A model generated the notes under the pieces. The model did not search any database. It saw only the letters and a list, made by a program, of their open reading frames with translations, and had not been told where the DNA came from. Positions 58,521 to 64,000 of a stretch of DNA of 64,000 nt are shown here, in pieces. The stretch's first letter is position 1; every line of letters begins with the position of its first letter. The DNA is from Symsagittifera roscoffensis (taxonomy: Eukaryota > Xenacoelomorpha > Acoela > Convolutidae), in NCBI RefSeq assembly GCF_963678635.1, contig NC_087066.1:4464485-4528484 (forward strand), in the 5' to 3' direction. Made by a program: the position numbers and the translations under genes.

Positions 58521-61189
58521 GATGAAAACTTTTTGGTGTAACTTAAACCATCGAGTTTAAACCACAGAAAAGATATTCGAAGATAATTGTGGATCTGTTG
58601 AGTCGACCAAGTAGATTTGAAAGACAATTAATACTTTTGTTCCAGTTTGCTTGTCCCATATGTCATCACAATTACCGCAATACCTGGTCACTTAGGCTTA
58701 CAACCAGAGGATTAATGTTGAAGAAACCGTTCTTCTCAGCCATTTAACCGCAAATTTTTATAGTCCTTAAAAACCAAATTTAAAATGCCTCGGCTTCACA
58801 GCAAAAGTGATTTGTTTTGTTTTTCATTAGTTAAAACTGCAGCATCAACTACACGGTCCACGAAATAATCAAAAAGTTATATAAAGAGTTCAAGTTTACG
58901 CATAAAAAACTGCAAAACAAATGAATGAAAGCTAAGCTACAAACTTTCTTTCAAAGACGTTTCCACGCAATAATATTTTCCAAACAAAAATTGTGCCTCA
59001 GGACATATCAGCCTCAGAAAAGTCTATCAGACTCGTATAAAGTAACAAACTTAAATCATTGAATTGATGATTTATTTCATAAAGGAATGAATGAGTGGGG
59101 TTTAAGCGCCGTTTTAAGCACAAATTAAAGAATAAAAACAGGACCATTTGCTCTGTTGTGCTACTACTTAATGTTTTTTGTCTTGATACGTCTTTATAAC
59201 CAATTCTTATTTTAGACTGATGGTCTCAGAGCTCCCGAATTTGATTTGGATAAAATGCGCCTTGGTTTCAGTTAAACTCTCAAATTCTTCAAAGTCTTGT
59301 CTTATATGCTTACAGTCACAGAAAAACTGTTGAAATCTTTGAGAAGCCCGGTTTTCTTAGCAACTGTTATTTTTTATTGCTGGCAATTGGACAAAATTCT
59401 ATAAGAATTCATTGAGATCAGTGTATTGAATTTTTGTTTCGTATAGAAAAAACTGATTGGGGTCTTTAGCGACGTTTTATGCACAAATTTAGGAAAAATC
59501 TGACACAATCGCTCTGTTTTGCTACTTGTTACACCATCATATTCAATTCCCAATTTAAGTTGATGATCTTCGAGTGCCCGTCTTATGTGGGATAAATACT
59601 TTGGTGTCGATTGATATCTCGAGTTCATCAAAAAGACTTTCGAAGATGCATGAGGATCTGTTGAATTGACCTAAAAGAATTGGAAGACAATTACTTTGTT
59701 CCCGTTTGCTTATCCCAATTGTGGTCGAAATGTTCGCAACACTTGGTCGCTTATGCTTACAGTCACGGAAACACTGTTGAAGATGGCGGTCTTGTAAACC
59801 ATTTGTTTTCGAATACTTTTATGCTTAAAGGAGGCCAGATTCTAATTGCCTCGGATGCAAGTAACAAGAAATGATTTTTTTTGGAGAAATAAGTAGAACT
59901 CACTTGCTGAGTGTGCAAATACTTGGTAATTTTTGGTCTTGTTACACCATCATAATCAGTTCTCAATTTAAATTCATGAGCTCCGAGTGCCCGTCTTATG
60001 TGGGATAAATACTTTGGTGTCGGTTGATAATTCGAGTTCATCAAAAAAAAACGTTCGAAGATACATGAGGATCTGTTGATTTGACCTAAAAAAATTGGAA
60101 GACAATTACATTGTTCCCGTTTGTTTATCCCGATTGTGGTCGAAATGTCCGCAACACTTGGTCGCTTTTGCTTACAGTCACGGAAACACTGTTGAAGATG
60201 GCGGTCTTGTCAACCATTTGTTTTCGATTGCTTTCAAGGAACAAGAAACTATTTTTTTTTGGAGAAATAAGTAGAACCCATTTGCTGAGTGTGCAAACAC
60301 TTGGTAATTTTTGGTCTTGTTACACCATCATAATCAATTCTCAGTTTAAACTGATGATCTCCGAGTGCCCGTCTTAAAAGTGATAAATCCTTTGGTGTCG
60401 GTTGAAAATACATGTGGATCTGTTGAATTGACCCAAAAGATTTAGAAGACAATAACATAACTTTGATCCATTTTTGTCCCAAATAGCATTGCAGTGTCCG
60501 AAGCAACCGGTCGTTAAAATTTACACTCGCAGAAACACTTAAAAAACTTCTGGCTTGGTCAACCATTTAATCCAGATTACTACTAGCTCACAAGACGTCA
60601 GATCTGCTTGCCTCGGTTTCACAGAAACGGTGAATTTTTTTTAATACCGACAATTGAGGAATCAACCACAATCTCAAGGAAAATTTCGAAAAGCTAAGTG
60701 TTCGAAGTTAACGGATAAATAAAAAGAAACTGCGAAACAAATGAGTAGAATTTTTGCTACATCCTTTTGTTTCGAAGACGTTTTCACTCAATTATTTTTT
60801 AAAGAAAATTTTTCTCATCAAATATACTTTGCACCCGACTGAAATTGAGCCTAATAACTTTCTATCAAATTCTTCGAGATCAAGGAATTCATTTTTTGTT
60901 TCGTAAAGTGTAAATTGAGTGCTACTTTTTTTGCCTTGTTACACCATCATAAACAATTCTCAATTTAGGTTGATGGCCTCTGAGTGCCCGTCTTGTGAGA
61001 TAAATCCTTTGGTGTCAGTTGATATTTCGAGTTCATCTCAGAAGACTTTCGAAGATACATGAGGATCTCTTAAATGGACCCAAAAGAATTGGAAGACAAT
61101 TAATGAGTTGTGCCGCAGATTCACTGAATTCGACAGCTTGCCAATTTGAGGGCAGCTCAAAATACCTTGTTGCTATTTTTACTTCCCAG

Positions 61190-61385
61190 TAGTTGAGGTT
61201 GAGCTGCACATGTTTGGTGATTGCTCATTGGACGTTTTCTGATCTTTAGCATTCCTTCGAGCTCAGAAACACGCCTATTTCAGATGTCAACTAGCGTTTG
61301 TGTTCTGTAAGGCAAGAGTGGCCCCGATGAAGATGCTTTCAATTCCGAAGTTGGAACTTCAAGCTGCGCTTCTAGCTAGTCATTT
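61190..61385 (+). pseudogene. Inverted BEL/Pao RNase H fragment
   Basis: The plus strand reads VELHMFGD (61198 on), then after a frame change FVFCKARVAPMKMLSIPKLE followed by LQAALLASHLA, the typical start of the Pao RNase H region. The adjoining RT remnant is on the minus strand, so this piece is reversed relative to the rest of the element. The junction is at about 61380-61388. Confidence 0.8.
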
Positions 61386-61939
61386 GGCAGTGGGTCGTCC
61401 CACTGTTGGCAACTCAATCTCCAGATATCTTTCACATTAGCAAACGTGTGCGTACGGTATACGGGGCGGCAAGACCTATGGGATCGAACACGGAGGGCAC
61501 AAAACTAAGAACCGATCAATGTGTAGCAGAGTCTTTGAGTTTGCGGTTAACTCCTCTGCTCACAACCAACGTATCGGTGACGTTGTCCCGTTTGAGACCT
61601 AGAACATGAAATGCAGTTTCCGGATTAATCGCAGAGATAAGAAATTCCTTGCTGTTGTTAACGCTGGTCTTAGGGGGATTTAGTTTCAAGGACAAATTAG
61701 GAACGTTGCTAATAAATTTTGTAAGATTAAACCCACCCAACATAAGCAGTTCAACTAAACTGCGACTTAACGTTACGCGGTTTCTGGATTTATCACAGAC
61801 ACAAGGTAGTCATCCATGTAAAAATTGTTTAGCACGGCGTAAGCGGTTTCGGCATAACGATCTTGGTTGTCGACGGCTGTTCGACGAAGAGCGTAGTTAG
61901 CACATGTAGGAGAATTGTTCCCTCAAATATGTGCCTTGT
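61386..61939 (-). pseudogene. BEL/Pao RT, C-terminal part, frameshifted
   Basis: The catalytic YMDD is at 61809-61820 in a context of NNFYMDDYLVSVINPETA. It is followed after a frame change by LGGFNLTKFISNVPNLS, FHVLGLKRDNVTDTLVVSRG, then FDPIGLAAPYTVRT and DIWRLSCQQWDDPLPND at the inversion junction. These are signature Pao blocks. Several frame changes mark it as broken. Confidence 0.85.
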
Positions 61940-62557
61940 TTACTGAAATACACTCACATCTGATGTGGGGTCCTCCCGCCACAAAAAAGGCAAGGAACGT
62001 TGATCGCTTTCTAGTAAACCGACCTGCATAAACATGCCTTCGATATCTGCGGAAACTGCGTATTTGTGCTCTCGGAAGCGCATTAAAACGAATAACAGGC
62101 TCTGAAGCAGATCGGAGCCGACAAAAAAGGAGTTATTCAGTGAATTGCCGGCAAACATTGCCGCACTTTGCCGGTTTTTTTGGTTTAAAAGTGGGTGGTG
62201 CAGAACGTACCATTCTCGGTCTGAACGGTTTTTTGTGTCGTGAGGGCTAACCGGGACTACGTAACCCTTCTCGACATCACCTCGGATATCCGATGCGTAT
62301 TGAGTTTTCAGATTTAAATCTTTCTCTAGACACTTTTCAAGTGACTTAAACTGGACCAATGAAGCGTAAAATCTATCAGGAAGATGAATGTGGTCTTCAG
62401 CCCAGAGCATTTCAACAACATAACGGCTGCCATCATGAAGCGTGTTAGAGTCAAAAGTTTTTTGAGCACGTTTATCAGCTGCGGAACGGGCATCAGCTTG
62501 TTTAAACGTGCCTATCGATTCTAGCTCGTACCGTTTCTTGCTTGAACTTATTTCCAA
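61940..62557 (-). pseudogene. BEL/Pao RT, N-terminal part
   Basis: Open for 205 codons. It has the usual Pao features: SRYVVEMLWAEDHIHLPDRF, SLEKCLEKDLNLKTQYASDI, REWYVLHHPLL, GSDLLQSLLFVLMRFREHKY and the first RT aspartate block ADIEGMFMQVGLLESDQ. A few residues are missing after HHPLLNQKNRQ, where the family normally has a longer stretch. It continues into the frameshifted C-terminal part. Confidence 0.88.
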
Positions 62558-63566
62558 TCAAATTACAGGGAGGAATCCCGTTAGTTTCTTGTAAGACGGC
62601 GACCCGGCTACGTTCGATGATGAAGTTTGCGGTTTATTTCGGTTCGGCGAGGCGGTATTGTTTGATTTTGAATGGTTTGTGTTATTGCTAATGTTCAACT
62701 CTTTGTTTGCAGGCATTACGCTGAACACTTTCTCAGCACCATGCAACAAGACATTATGGGTACTTTCATAACCGGGCTTAGTGTATTTGCAGACTTTAGT
62801 GCATTGCCGGCACAAGTGGTCAGGTTGCAAGCTCGCAAAACATAATCTATTTGGTGCGGAGAACTGAGCTCGTTGAGTTTAAGGTCTTTTCTTTAAATAC
62901 AGATAAACTCGAGAGTGACTGGAGGCACGGAGCATAATTTGGTTTTTCAACTTTTGAAGCAGCGGCAAAAATTTTTGTGGGTTGTTTATGGAAACCAGTC
63001 TTTAGAGTCTCCTCAGGTGGTGACTTATTCTGACTGTCACGCATAAGTTCATGTGCCTCAGCCTTGTCGCGGAGCCAGTCATTAAAATCAGAAACGGTTG
63101 GCTGTCTCGAAACTTCTTTACAGAGTGAAGAGACCACGAGTCTTTCATATTTGGAGGCAATTTTGAAATAACTTGATTCAAAACAGATGTACTCTTCGAG
63201 TCGTGGCGTATACTAACAATTTTAAAGCAGCGACTAGACTCGAAATACAGGGAGCGAAACTGATAATGCTTTCTGAATTGTGCATTTTGAGAGGAAGAGA
63301 GTGCATTTTGAAAGTTTTTCAAGATGAGCCGCCACAATAGTTTGTGGTTGTCCGAATTTCCTCTCCAGAGTTTTCAAAGCGTCCTTGTAGAATATTCCAC
63401 TATAAGCGAATTCGGCAATTGCATTCTTCGCTTTGCCTGAAACGAGGGTTTTGAGATATGTCAGTTTAGCATCATCACCTAAGACTTTTACATCGTTTGC
63501 GCTTTTGAACTGACCAAACCATTCAGGCAACTGCAACGGATTTCCGTCGAAAGAAGACAATTTCAA
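62558..63566 (-). pseudogene. BEL/Pao gag, middle and C-terminal parts
   Basis: Reading leftwards on the minus strand: KLSSFDGNPLQLPEWFGQFK (63500s), YLKTLVSGKAKNAIAEFAYS and FGQPQTIVAAHLEKLSK, matching the Pao Gag core. Then SVLNQVISKLPPNMKDSWSL and TVSDFNDWLRDKAEAHELM follow after frame changes. A Cys/His segment (DHLCRQCTKVCKYTKPGYES then HNVLLHG) near 62780 is the usual zinc-finger region before protease. Several frameshifts divide it. Confidence 0.82.
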
Positions 63567-63988
63567 CTCATCAAGGGACCTTTCTGGTTCAATGTCAAGA
63601 TTTCAGCTAGATCTTGATTAGTGATTGGTTTACTGCCCGAAGACGTTAATGGCCCGGGTTGTTTTTTCTCACTTGTATAAGGCGCCATCAGCGGTTTCGA
63701 ATAGATAGTGGCGTCTACAGCATTAGGATTACCGACATAAATAGTTGTTTCTCCGCTAGAGAACGGTTGAGCATTCGATAGATGTGTGACATAATATGAA
63801 GTAGGGGGAGAGGTGACTGTTGGAGGATTGAGAAGACCAACGTTAGTGGGAAAAATTGGTTGGTACACAAAACTTCCAGAAGTATTTGGGAAAAAAGTTT
63901 GTTGAGCAATGGGCATTGAGCTCGCCGACATTTTAGACTGATGAAAACTACTCTGCACCAAAGGGTTGTAGCTGTATAGGTTGGTCAA
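63563..63988 (-). pseudogene. BEL/Pao gag, N-terminal part (runs off window)
   Basis: Open for 142 codons without a convincing start; the frame continues past the window edge. Low-complexity Ser/Thr/Pro-rich sequence ending in ITNQDLAEILTLNQKG, where a frameshift separates it from the Gag core. The 5' LTR should lie just beyond the window. Confidence 0.7.
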
Positions 63989-64000
63989 AGGTATCTGTTC

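Larger units (their letters stand above)
46016..61098 (-). repeat. Complex tandem array of about 0.72-kb units with exon-like content
   Basis: The landmark GGATCTGTTGA(A/G)T(T/C)GA recurs near 48010, 48738, 49792, 51130, 51860 (variant), 52578, 53308, 54017, 54748, 55457, 55872, 58582, 59645, 60060, 60411 and 61050. More diverged units without it lie near 47122, 49420, 50271, 56349 and 57722. Full units are spaced about 710-730 bp; shorter spacings mark deletions. At least three subfamilies exist. The minus strand of most units preserves a splice-acceptor-like TTTGTTTCGCAG and exon-like codons (see the next entry). Confidence 0.9.

Noticed and set aside
46016..61098. CRISPR-like or rDNA-type array
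   Set aside because: Units are about 0.72 kb and diverged, with no short direct repeats with unique spacers and no rRNA-like sequence.

Overview
This looks like nuclear DNA from an invertebrate animal. It is AT-rich, has widely spaced short exons with GT/AG borders, long non-coding stretches, Ty3/Gypsy and BEL/Pao retroelements, and an hAT-type MITE. I cannot name the species. Nothing bacterial or phage-like is present.

Region 1 (1-18700) is one very large retrovirus-like Ty3/Gypsy element on the + strand. The window opens inside its 5' LTR. The 214 bp that can be compared (1-214 against 18487-18700) are identical, so the insertion is recent. It has a primer-binding site and a 1.2-kb leader. 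Eight long or closely spaced reading frames follow: a basic accessory-like ORF; an orphan 382-aa ORF; a fused gag-pol of 2368 aa with zinc knuckle, protease, RT, RNase H and DD35E integrase; two tiny membrane-protein ORFs; a 377-codon frame with no AUG near its 5' end; an 872-aa env-like glycoprotein; and a 599-aa orphan. Neighbouring frames overlap by a few bases. An intron-like sequence with excellent splice signals follows the last stop codon. All frames are open, so the element could be active and resembles a complex retrovirus in layout.

Region 2 (18701-37400) is AT-rich host DNA. It contains a probable multi-exon gene on the + strand for a type II membrane protein (exons at 27577, 29727, 32535 and 33568, possibly continuing at 36584 and 36802). 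The introns hold several small inverted-repeat elements, including an hAT MITE with 8-bp target duplications and two copies of a 16-bp-TIR MITE.

Region 3 (37397-45997) is a decayed Ty3/Gypsy element on the - strand. It has about 300-bp LTRs, an (A)GGAA target duplication, and recognisable gag, protease, RT and integrase remnants. It is interrupted by an unrelated non-coding block that holds a 69-bp tandem repeat.

Region 4 (about 46016-61098) is a complex array of diverged units of about 0.72 kb, with a 1439-bp near-identical dimer duplication and a macro-duplication of several kb. On the - strand most units preserve the same exon-like pattern: a pyrimidine-rich splice acceptor, about 175 codons and a stop. 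Differences between subfamilies are often synonymous, but nearly every copy carries frameshifts or stops. I interpret this as a satellite-like array grown from a protein-coding exon.

Region 5 (61190-63988) is a broken BEL/Pao element on the - strand (gag to RT), running off the window. A piece of its RNase H domain lies in the opposite orientation at its inner edge.
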